Source: Deltaproteobacteria bacterium (lineage in GTDB: Bacteria > Desulfobacterota > Deferrimicrobia > Deferrimicrobiales > Deferrimicrobiaceae). From it: DNA of 40,484 nucleotides. Location: assembly GCA_021824125.1 (NCBI GenBank), contig JAKALO010000009.1:1-40484 (forward strand), written 5' to 3'. Below the pieces are notes generated by a model, which saw only the letters and a program-made list of their open reading frames with translations, did no database searches and had not been told where the DNA came from. Every line of letters starts with the position of its first letter. Position 1 is the stretch's first letter. The translations under genes were made by a program, and so were the position numbers. This document shows, piece after piece, positions 34,635 through 40,484 of the stretch.

Positions 34635-36455
34635 TTATTTCCCCCGGAACCCGTGGCATTTCGTGCAGGCGTCGCGGTCCTTGTTGTGATCCTTCATGTC
34701 GCTGTGGCATTCGAGGCAAAGGTCGCGCCCCTTGACGGCCCAGGAGTGCGGCTTGTGGCATTCGGTGCACGCCGAATCGGGGTGGCCTCCCTTCAGGTGC
34801 AGGCCGGGGAGGCCTTCGTGGCACTCCTTGCAATCGGCGACGGGGAGCGCCTCCTGGCCCTTCAGGTGGCAGTCGTCGCACTTCATCGACGACATCATCG
34901 GCGCGGACGTGTCTATCTTGTGGCACTCCGCGCAGTCCGACGGGGGGCGGTACCCCGCCGAGTGGCACCGGCTGCACAAGATCTTGCCGTGCTTCCCGGA
35001 GAGTTCCATCGGGTGCCATGCCATGCCGCTTTTGGACGCAAAGGTCCCGAGAGGCATCAAGGGCGAGCGCACCGGGAACGTGTGGCAGTCCGCGCATTCC
35101 ATGCTCAGGACCTTTCCCGTCCCGGAGACATGCCGGCCGTCGTGGCACCGGAAGCAGCCAGGCCAGTTCCGGTGCCCGATGTTGGAGGGGTAAGTCTTCC
35201 AGTTCACCTTCATCTCGGGGAAGACGCTGCGGTCGTAAATGGCGATCGCGTTCACGATGGCGTTTTCCACGTCGGCCGCCCGGTCCTTGAAGACCCCCGG
35301 GTACCGCTTCTTGTAGAAGCTCGAGATCTCTTCCCGCATCCCCTCGTGGGCTTTCTCCCGGGTGGCGTACTCACGGACAATGGCATCCACGACCACCTTT
35401 TTGACCCACGGCAGCGTGCGTGAGATGACACCGGTCGACATCGCCTGGTCCACCGCCCCTTCCGGAGGGTTGAAGGTGTGGGTCGGCCGGTTGTGGCAGT
35501 CCATGCAGTCCATCTCGTCCTTCGGCAGCGAGGCCAGCTGCTCTTTCGTGCCCTTGAAATCGAGACTCGTGTACTCGTCCACGCGTCCGTCCGCGTGCCG
35601 CACCTCGAACCACGGAATCTCGAGCTTCTGACGGTCCACGGCGACGTACTGGACCTTGTTCCGGATGATCATGTGCCAGTGGATGCCCGCGCTTCCGCCC
35701 AGGGCTGCGCTTCCCCCCCCGGTCTTGACGCCGATGCTGATCTGCTCGGGGGTGTTCTTCTCGTTGTACCGGAAGTGGGGGATCTGCATCAGCTGGGTGC
35801 CGAAGAACTTCTCCGGCCAATGGCATTCCTCGCAAGTCTCGCGGGCGGGGCGAAGGTTCTCGATGGGCGTCGGGATTGGCGTCGGGTAGCTATTGAAGAG
35901 CACCGCCAGGACCTGCCGGGCCCCCGAGACCTTGGCCTTGACGTACCAGGATGCGCCGTGGCCGACGTGGCAATCCACGCAGCTGACCCGCGCGTGGGGG
36001 GAAGCCCTGTAGGCCTCGTATTCGGGCTTCATAACCGTGTGGCACAGGGTCCCGCAGAAGGAGACGGACTCGGAGTACAGGAAGGCGTTGTAAGTGACGA
36101 ACGTCATCAGGATGGCGAGGGCCGTCCCGCCGAGGACGATGTAGCTGAACCACTTCCGCTGCGCGGGTTCGTTGAGGTCGACACGGGGATAGGGAAGCGC
36201 ATCCTCGGAATCCGCCCGCCGGCGCCTCAAGCTCTCGCGCCGCATCCCGTAGAGGAACAGGACGGCCCCTACGCCGAAGAAAGTCGGGAAGACCATGTAA
36301 GTGAAGATACCGATGTACGGGCTGGTGCGCTTGAGGCTGAAACTCAGGGCAATGGAAAATACGATGAGCAGGATGCTGCCTATCGAGACGAGCGCCCCGA
36401 AGTAGCTTACCCAGTTTCGATAAAGCCCGGTCTGCTTGCCGCCTTCGTTAGCCAT
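34635..36455 (-). CDS. NapC/NirT-type membrane-anchored multihaem cytochrome c (thirteen haem motifs)
   Basis: The 606-residue protein has three N-terminal hydrophobic segments (about 11-38, 45-70, 102-125) and a long periplasmic region. I count twelve CXXCH motifs plus one CX3CH (CGTLCH) just after the third helix: CVDCH, CEECH, CMDCH, CFRCH, CADCH, CSRCH, CAECH, CDDCH, CKECH, CTECH, CLECH, CTKCH. The first part resembles the NapC/NirT quinol dehydrogenase; the last eight haems are closely spaced. It probably takes electrons from menaquinol to periplasmic acceptors or cytochromes, perhaps extracellular metals. The gene is convergent with lipA, 16 nt away. Confidence 0.9.
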   Translation of the reverse strand: MANEGGKQTGLYRNWVSYFGALVSIGSILLIVFSIALSFSLKRTSPYIGIFTYMVFPTFFGVGAVLFLYGMRRESLRRRRADSEDALPYPRVDLNEPAQRKWFSYIVLGGTALAILMTFVTYNAFLYSESVSFCGTLCHTVMKPEYEAYRASPHARVSCVDCHVGHGASWYVKAKVSGARQVLAVLFNSYPTPIPTPIENLRPARETCEECHWPEKFFGTQLMQIPHFRYNEKNTPEQISIGVKTGGGSAALGGSAGIHWHMIIRNKVQYVAVDRQKLEIPWFEVRHADGRVDEYTSLDFKGTKEQLASLPKDEMDCMDCHNRPTHTFNPPEGAVDQAMSTGVISRTLPWVKKVVVDAIVREYATREKAHEGMREEISSFYKKRYPGVFKDRAADVENAIVNAIAIYDRSVFPEMKVNWKTYPSNIGHRNWPGCFRCHDGRHVSGTGKVLSMECADCHTFPVRSPLMPLGTFASKSGMAWHPMELSGKHGKILCSRCHSAGYRPPSDCAECHKIDTSAPMMSSMKCDDCHLKGQEALPVADCKECHEGLPGLHLKGGHPDSACTECHKPHSWAVKGRDLCLECHSDMKDHNKDRDACTKCHGFRGK

Positions 36456-36518
36456 GCGTGCCCCCCCCCGGGGAAAGATTATCTTATGAAGGATAAAGCG
36501 ATCCGGGGAATATGGGAA

Positions 36519-36572
36519 GTCGATAGTCAGTCGATTGTCGCGATAGTCGCGTTGTTGTCGATAGTCGCGCCG
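36519..36572. repeat. Short degenerate repeats of GTCGATAGTC
   Basis: The sequence GTCGATAGTC and near copies (GTCGATTGTC, CGCGATAGTCGCG) recur about four times in roughly 54 bp between the cytochrome gene and the tRNA promoter. The unit is partly self-complementary. The rest of 36456-36594 shows nothing else that I can support. Confidence 0.5.
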
Positions 36573-36594
36573 TCCGGGCCCGATTCAGGCCCTC

Positions 36595-36623
36595 TTGATT
36601 TTCGGATGCCGTGCCGATACTAT
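36595..36623 (+). promoter_or_regulatory. Promoter of tRNA-Leu
   Basis: TTGATT (36595-36600) and TACTAT (36618-36623) are separated by 17 nt, and the mature tRNA begins 15 nt downstream. Confidence 0.5.
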
Positions 36624-36638
36624 GGTTTTTCCTCGCGT

Positions 36639-36724
<86 letters not shown>

Positions 36725-36737
36725 TGATGAAACTCAC

Positions 36738-36769
36738 AGGAGCCTCGGAGAAATCCTTGGCTCCTTTTT
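36738..36769 (+). terminator. Factor-independent terminator after tRNA-Leu
   Basis: AGGAGCC (36738-36744) pairs with GGCTCCT (36759-36765), with an inner GGA-GAAA-TCC hairpin, followed by a run of five T. Confidence 0.8.
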
Positions 36770-36785
36770 CGTTTCATCTCAGGCC

Positions 36786-37073
36786 GAAGGGGGGCGAGAA
36801 CGGGCGAGGGACGCCGAGCGAGCAGCGAGGAAGAGCGCGACTTTAGGAGCGCGGAAGTCCCAAGCCCTGCCGCAATGGCCGATCGCGTGATCGCGGAGGC
36901 TCAGGCGGTCGAGTCCCCCCTCATGGCAACATCACCTGGAAACGCGAGCCCGCCGCCGAGCGAGCAGCGAGGATAAGCCCGACCTTGCGGAGGGCGAAAG
37001 GCGGGCGAGCCGGCCGAGGGGGCGCAGGCGTGATCGCCGGAGCCTGAACGGTCGAGTCCCCCCTTCGGCACCA
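36786..37073 (+). repeat. Tandem 143-bp GC-rich repeat ending in tRNA 3'-end copies
   Basis: Two units follow each other at about 36786-36928 and 36929-37073. Both contain GCCGAGCGAGCAGCGAGGA (36813-36831, 36955-36973), GCGTGATCGC (36885-36894, 37029-37038) and CGGTCGAGTCCCCCC (36906-36920, 37049-37063), at offsets of 142-144 bp. The second ends with 22 bp identical to the tRNA-Leu 3' end including CCA; the first has a decayed version. No coding potential is convincing. This accounts for most of the gene-free stretch 36725-37379. Confidence 0.75.
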
Positions 37074-37083
37074 TCGCAAATCC

Positions 37084-37121
37084 AAAAGGGAATTTGGCTT
37101 CGCGCCAAGTTCCCTTTTTTT
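37084..37121 (+). terminator. Factor-independent terminator after the tRNA-tail copy
   Basis: AAAAGGGAA (37084-37092) pairs with TTCCCTTTT (37110-37118), with inner TTGGC/GCCAA around a TTCGC loop, followed by a T run to 37121. It follows a tRNA 3'-end fragment at the distance typical of a real tRNA gene. Confidence 0.75.
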
Positions 37122-37289
37122 GTAATATCGGCCCGACTGGCTAAAAACTGGCTCGTGGGAGAGTGATTGAGAGGCACGAACAGTGATTTCAACATCCATC
37201 CCGGCAGGCATCTGGTCATAAGTGGATGCGATCAGACGATGAAACGATGACCGATTTTTTCACTGGAATAATTCCCTGAAAATTTTTCC

Positions 37290-37334
37290 TTGACCTCATT
37301 GCAGCTTATTGGTATAAATGAGCAGTCGTTTCAC
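37290..37334 (+). promoter_or_regulatory. arsR promoter with ArsR-type operator 1
   Basis: TTGACC (37290-37295) and TATAAA (37313-37318) are separated by 17 nt. ATGAGCAGTCGTTTCAC (37318-37334) overlaps the -10 and start point. It matches the reverse complement of a site before the next gene at 14 of 17 positions. This is the expected layout for autorepression by an ArsR/SmtB protein. Between 37122 and 37289 I see only AT-richer spacer. Confidence 0.65.
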
Positions 37335-37379
37335 AATTGGGGAAAAGGGCCGTTGTAAGCAAAGGGGATAGAAGACACC

Positions 37380-37727
37380 TTGTCGAAGGCGAAGGTTACG
37401 TACATTGACCCGAAAAGCGTTCGGGAAGCCCGGGCGATTATGCCGGGAGACAGGATGGTCCGGGCGCTGGCGGAAACCTTTGGGGCATTGAGCGACCCCA
37501 CACGCGTCAGGATCATCTTCGCCCTGTCCGAACAGGAACTATGCGTCTTTGACCTCGCCCGGCTCCTGGGATTGACCGGATCGGCGGTGTCTCATCAACT
37601 CCGCCTTCTTCGGGGCCAGCGCCTCGTCCGGTATCGGAAGGAAGGGAAGGTCGCGTTCTATTCCCTGGACGATGACCATATCCGGAACCTCATGGAAGAG
37701 TGCGTGAAGCACGTCTCGGTGGATTGA
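37380..37727 (+). CDS. ArsR/SmtB-family metal-sensing repressor
   Basis: The 115-residue winged-helix protein starts at TTG 37380 with only a weak ribosome-binding site (GAAG). FGALSDPTRVRIIFAL and LGLTGSAVSHQLRLLR are the family's dimer and DNA-recognition segments. A likely alpha-5 metal site is present: D98 and H100, then H111 with the 11-residue spacing of CzrA/SmtB, and D115 in place of the fourth histidine. The alpha-3 motif ELCVFD keeps one of the two cysteines of CadC/ArsR. This favours Zn, Co or Ni over arsenite or Cd. It likely represses itself and the genes downstream; metal identity is inferred. Confidence 0.88.
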   Translation: MSKAKVTYIDPKSVREARAIMPGDRMVRALAETFGALSDPTRVRIIFALSEQELCVFDLARLLGLTGSAVSHQLRLLRGQRLVRYRKEGKVAFYSLDDDHIRNLMEECVKHVSVD

Positions 37728-37746
37728 TATTTTTTTCTGAAATAGA

Positions 37747-37763
37747 TGAAACAAGTGCTCATC
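37747..37763 (-). promoter_or_regulatory. ArsR-type operator 2
   Basis: ATGAAACAAGTGCTCAT (boundary uncertain by a base) is, on the reverse strand, nearly identical to operator 1. Flanking bases extend it to an AGATGA/TCATCT dyad. It lies between arsR and the ribosome-binding site (AAGGAGG) of the next gene, so expression of the porin cluster may be controlled separately from arsR itself. Confidence 0.55.
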
Positions 37764-37785
37764 TGTAGGCAATAAGGAGGGGCAA

Positions 37786-38139
37786 GTGGAAAGCGCACAG
37801 GTTGCATTGAACCAGCGGGACATAGAATCCGGGAACGGAGACATTGGACATAAGGAGCTACCCGAGGATCTCCCCATTGGCGAGTATCTCGACCGGATGG
37901 CTGAGGAGCTTCAGGAACGCGTCCGGCATCAGCAAGCCGTCCTGAAGAATATCCTTTGCGAGGGGGCGGGGAGGGAAAAGATCCCTTATTGCCCGCTTGT
38001 AAATTGTTCCCGGATCGAGAGGCTTCGTTTCGCCATTCAGGAGACCATCGGGGTTCTCGAGGAAACGAGGAATGCGTTCAAGTCGAAACGACTGGAGGTG
38101 ATGCGCAAGAAGCTCATCGAAATCCTCGCGGAATCCTGA
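37786..38139 (+). CDS. Unknown protein, predicted helical
   Basis: I do not recognise this 117-residue protein. It starts at GTG behind a near-perfect AAGGAGG. It is hydrophilic without signal peptide or membrane segment. Most of it looks helical and charged (YLDRMAEELQERVRHQQAV and RLRFAIQETIGVLEETRNAF), with a central segment IPYCPLVNCSRI and an earlier cysteine (ILCEGAG), giving three cysteines that might bind metal. It follows an ArsR operator and precedes a porin, so a role in metal handling is possible but unproven. Confidence 0.7.
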   Translation: MESAQVALNQRDIESGNGDIGHKELPEDLPIGEYLDRMAEELQERVRHQQAVLKNILCEGAGREKIPYCPLVNCSRIERLRFAIQETIGVLEETRNAFKSKRLEVMRKKLIEILAES

Positions 38140-38220
38140 AAGGCAAGGGGCGTATTACGGTACGGATGCGGGGGCAGTCTATGCCGACCGCTGGGCCGCA
38201 CGGTGAAGACGCAACTTCGG

Positions 38221-38238
38221 GGCGCACGAGAGTGCGCC
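38221..38238 (+). other. Perfect 7-bp hairpin with GAGA tetraloop in the porin leader
   Basis: GGCGCAC-GAGA-GTGCGCC lies in the 151-bp gap between the unknown protein and the porin. No T run follows, so it is not a terminator. A second small hairpin (TTCC-TTCG-GGAA-like) sits next to the porin ribosome-binding site. It may affect mRNA stability or translation. I see nothing else in 38140-38290. Confidence 0.4.
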
Positions 38239-38290
38239 ATGGCTTCACGAGTTGTTTCTTCATTTCCTTCGGAAGAAAGGAGCGTGCGGC

Positions 38291-39595
38291 ATGTCCCAGA
38301 AATCGCATTACACTGGTGTTTCAAGATCGGCTCTCTGGTTTCGATTCCTTCCCGTTTTCCTGATCGCTTGTCTTCTTGGCTTACCGGTTGCGTCCTCACC
38401 CGCAAGTGCCAAGGAGCCGTCGGAATCCTCTTTGAGTACGGAAGACAAAATTCTTGAGCTGGAGCGGTCACTCGAAGCCCTTAGCGGGAAGGTCGAGGAG
38501 CTGAAAAAGGTGCAAGCTCCTGAAATCCCCTCCTGGGTAAACCGGTTCACCCTCGGGGGATACGGGGAAATGCACGCCAACTTCGGCGAGGGGGATGCGG
38601 CCGACCAATTCGACATCCACCGCCTTGTTGCCTACGTCGGGTATACCTTCAATGACTGGATCCGGTTCCACTCAGAAACCGAGATCGAGCACGCCTTCGT
38701 CTCGAGCGAGAGCGATGGGGAGATCTCCATCGAGCAGGCATACTTGGACCTTCTCCTCTCGGACCCGGTGAACGTCCGGTTCGGGAGGATCCTCACTCCG
38801 ATCGGGATCCTCAACCGGAAGCACGAGCCGCCCACCTTCTACGGCGTCGAGCGTCCGTTTGTCGACCAGGTGATCATCCCGACGACATGGTCCTCCGACG
38901 GGATCGGCATCTTCGGGGGGATCGTCCCCTCCCTCAAGTACGAACTGTACGTGGTGAGCGGGCTGGACGGGAGTGCCTTCAACGCAACGAACGGAATCCG
39001 GGGCGGACGGATCAAGGAACGGCCGAGCCTCCATGAGCCCGCAGTGACCGGGCGGCTGGACTTCTTCCCGTTTGTCGCATGGCCTTCCGGTTACGGGTCG
39101 TTCCTTAGGCTTGGCGCCTCGGCCTACTACGGCGGACTGGACAACGGGAACCGGGGGCAGAACCCGGGAATCGACGCCGACCTGCGAGTCCTGTCGGCCG
39201 ACTTCGAGTACAGCGTGGGCCAGATCGACTTCCGGGGTGTGTTCGCCCACGAAAACATCGACGGGGCGACACGGATCGGCAATAACGTGGCCGAGGAGAT
39301 CGTCGGCTGGTACCTGGAGGGGGCCTGGCGTTTCTTTCCGGACTCCTGGAAGAAGGGAAAGCTCGCCCGGTCGGACGCGGCGGTCTTCGTCCGCTACGAG
39401 GACTTTGACACGCAATACAGGATGCCCGCGGGGGTGGCGGAAAACCCGGCGGGGGACCGGACCGCCTGGACGCTCGGCGCAAGCTTCTACCTGACTCCAT
39501 CGCTTGTTGCGAAGGCCGACTACCAGGTCCGGGACGATGCCACGGGACGGGACCTTCCGGATCTGGTGAACCTCGGGATCGGCTGGCAATTCTAA
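38291..39595 (+). CDS. Outer-membrane porin, phosphate-selective porin (OprO/OprP)-like
   Basis: The 434-residue protein starts at ATG 38291 with AAAGGAG upstream. A signal peptide with hydrophobic core FLPVFLIACLLGLPV ends near ASA-KE. A short coiled coil (DKILELERSLEALSGKVEEL) precedes a beta-barrel rich in alternating hydrophobic strands, and the chain ends with aromatic F, the usual outer-membrane signal. HRLVAYVGYTFNDWIRFHSE and LLLSDPVNVRFGRILTPIG resemble the OprP/porin O family. The solute is unknown. It follows metal-sensor regulation, so metal or anion uptake is possible. Confidence 0.85.
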   Translation: MSQKSHYTGVSRSALWFRFLPVFLIACLLGLPVASSPASAKEPSESSLSTEDKILELERSLEALSGKVEELKKVQAPEIPSWVNRFTLGGYGEMHANFGEGDAADQFDIHRLVAYVGYTFNDWIRFHSETEIEHAFVSSESDGEISIEQAYLDLLLSDPVNVRFGRILTPIGILNRKHEPPTFYGVERPFVDQVIIPTTWSSDGIGIFGGIVPSLKYELYVVSGLDGSAFNATNGIRGGRIKERPSLHEPAVTGRLDFFPFVAWPSGYGSFLRLGASAYYGGLDNGNRGQNPGIDADLRVLSADFEYSVGQIDFRGVFAHENIDGATRIGNNVAEEIVGWYLEGAWRFFPDSWKKGKLARSDAAVFVRYEDFDTQYRMPAGVAENPAGDRTAWTLGASFYLTPSLVAKADYQVRDDATGRDLPDLVNLGIGWQF

Positions 39596-39603
39596 AGTAC
39601 CCA

Positions 39604-39639
39604 GCCTGGGGCGAGGCGCGTTCGGGCGCCCCCCCAGGC
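39604..39639 (+). other. Strong intercistronic hairpin between porin and cytochrome genes
   Basis: GCCTGGGG (39604-39611) pairs with CCCCAGGC (39632-39639), and an inner GGCGC/GCGCC stem surrounds a GTTCGG loop. No T run follows and a good ribosome-binding site (GGGAAGGGAG) comes next, so it more likely protects or sets relative mRNA levels than terminates. Confidence 0.55.
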
Positions 39640-39657
39640 CGGGAAGGGAGATATACG

Positions 39658-40017
39658 ATGAATCCATGGAGCGGGAATCGTGTTACCGGATGGATCCTTG
39701 CTTTCGCTCTCGCTTTTTTGGCTGGGATCGCAGGGTGTGCGGTGGGGAGAACGTCTGTCCCCACCGCGGAGGATCTTTCCGTTGCGGGAGTGCTTTCGGG
39801 GAAAACGAACGTTGAAGCCGTCCGGAGGGGACGCGTCATCTTCGTGACGGAGTGCGGGGCCTGCCACAAACTGTACCTGCCGGGGGAGTATTCCCCGCAG
39901 GAGTGGCGGCCGATCGTGAAGCGGATGGCGGACAGGGCTTCCCTGGGGACGGAACAAGCCCTTGATCTCGATATGTATCTGACCGCAGCAAGCCTGGCTG
40001 CCAGGCAAATGAGATGA
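39658..40017 (+). CDS. Monohaem lipoprotein cytochrome c
   Basis: The 119-residue protein has a lipoprotein signal peptide with lipobox LAGIAGC (C27) and a single haem motif CGACH (C66, C69, H70). The following KLYLPGEYSPQEWRPIVKRM is typical of small class I-like cytochromes, with the methionine a candidate distal ligand. It should be anchored in the periplasm. It lies directly downstream of the porin and just before a DUF2325 gene, so it is part of the same cluster. A redox role in the uptake or conversion of whatever the porin admits is speculation. Confidence 0.87.
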   Translation: MNPWSGNRVTGWILAFALAFLAGIAGCAVGRTSVPTAEDLSVAGVLSGKTNVEAVRRGRVIFVTECGACHKLYLPGEYSPQEWRPIVKRMADRASLGTEQALDLDMYLTAASLAARQMR

Positions 40018-40020
40018 CCC

Positions 40021-40317
40021 ATGTGCGTCGGATTGATCGGAGGGATGGACAGGCTCGGTAAGCACTACGCGGCAGAAGCGAAACAACGGGGGATCCTGCT
40101 TAAGGTCTTCAACGTGCCGGAAGCCTCTATGGCCGCAAAGATCCGGGGCGTGGACGCTCTTGTGATCTTCACAAACAAGGTGTCACACCGGGCAAGGCGG
40201 GAGGCCGTTCACGTTGCCCGGTCGCGAAAGATCCCGGTCTTTCTCCACCATTCCTGTGGAGTGTGCACGTTTCGCAGATGTCTCGATTGCCTCAAGATCC
40301 GAGTCGAGAAGGGATAA
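40021..40317 (+). CDS. DUF2325 family protein
   Basis: The 98-residue protein matches DUF2325: start MCVGLIGGMDRLGKHY, core ALVIFTNKVSHRARREA and end PVFLHHSCGVCTFRRC. It has a Rossmann-like half-fold look without an enzymatic motif that I can name. The C-terminal HHSCGVC, then CLDC, gives four clustered cysteines with two histidines, suggesting metal binding. Small DUF2325 proteins are often near metal-transport or iron-related genes. It is the last gene of the cluster, 3 nt after the cytochrome. Confidence 0.85.
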   Translation: MCVGLIGGMDRLGKHYAAEAKQRGILLKVFNVPEASMAAKIRGVDALVIFTNKVSHRARREAVHVARSRKIPVFLHHSCGVCTFRRCLDCLKIRVEKG

Positions 40318-40344
40318 AATGCCTGAATGCGAAAGACTTAATTC

Positions 40345-40387
<43 letters not shown>

Positions 40388-40415
40388 CAACCAATCTTTA
40401 CCCCACAGCGATTGC

Positions 40416-40484
40416 CGTCCAAGGGGACTCGAACCGGCGAGGAGCGCCGACCGGGTAGGGAGGAAAAGCCCGACCTTGCGGAGG
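40416..40484 (+). repeat. Start of a third GC-rich repeat module (runs off the window)
   Basis: AAGCCCGACCTTGCGGAGG at 40466-40484 is identical to 36975-36993 in the second tandem unit, and the preceding CGGCGAGGAGCGCCGA resembles the unit start. By analogy another tRNA 3'-end copy should lie just beyond the window. Confidence 0.55.

Noticed and set aside
37052-37073. A second tRNA-Leu gene
   Set aside because: Only the T-arm and acceptor 3' strand are present; the 5' half and anticodon arm are missing.
38140-38290. Riboswitch in the porin leader (c-di-GMP type considered)
   Set aside because: A clean small hairpin is present but no recognisable conserved riboswitch core.
36725-40344. Complete integrative element
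   Set aside because: No integrase, excisionase, replication or transfer gene is found between the repeats.

Overview
The window is GC-rich, tightly packed bacterial DNA. It encodes an LpxH-type lipid A enzyme, an outer-membrane porin, several multihaem c-type cytochromes, and MetF/MetV with Hdr and MvhD proteins. This suits a Gram-negative, anaerobic or facultatively respiring organism of the Desulfobacterota/Deferrimicrobia (former Deltaproteobacteria) kind; that placement is inferred from gene content only.

Positions 1-15635 hold one long co-directional operon in which most stops overlap the next start by 4 nt. The order is an MvhD-like protein, MetF, three glutamate-synthase-like proteins (two ferredoxin/FMN-type proteins and one amidotransferase/GXGXG protein), HdrC, HdrB, an HdrA N-terminal half fused to NuoE, NuoF, a NuoG-type iron-sulfur domain fused to the missing HdrA C-terminal half and then to a second HdrA, a second MvhD-like protein, and MetV. 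A NADH-oxidising NuoEFG-type module therefore sits inside a split HdrA, between the two iron-sulfur motifs of its internal ferredoxin domain. The whole set is bracketed by methylenetetrahydrofolate reductase genes and carries a glutamate synthase. No hydrogenase large subunit is present. I infer a NADH-linked flavin-based electron-bifurcating complex serving methylene-THF reduction and possibly glutamate synthesis. This is the most interesting system here.

Positions 15656-26007 are mostly ordinary: a tetrahaem cytochrome (minus strand), then nadK, recN, a GNAT acetyltransferase, a TldE/PmbA protein, a HAD phosphatase, an RNase E/G with a long arginine-rich N-terminal extension and a small membrane protein. 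A 156-bp palindromic REP-like repeat separates these from an LpxH-like phosphatase and a CaiB/BaiF (racemase-type) protein. A DUF134 regulator gene (26131-26619, minus) has a 29-bp palindromic operator over its promoter.

Positions 26911-34618 encode aldehyde dehydrogenase, dihydrolipoamide dehydrogenase, E1 alpha, E1 beta, E2, LipB and LipA: a complete 2-oxoacid (or acetoin) dehydrogenase complex with its lipoylation enzymes. A convergent NapC/NirT-type cytochrome with thirteen haem motifs follows.

Positions 36639-40484 begin with tRNA-Leu(GAG). Tandem 143-bp GC-rich repeats that each end in a copy of the tRNA 3' end come next. Then there is a small metal-sensor-like cluster (ArsR regulator, unknown protein, porin, lipoprotein cytochrome c, DUF2325), and finally an exact 43-bp copy of the tRNA 3' end. 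It looks like an integrase-less island at a tRNA gene. Two near-identical ArsR-type operators mark this cluster as self-regulated.
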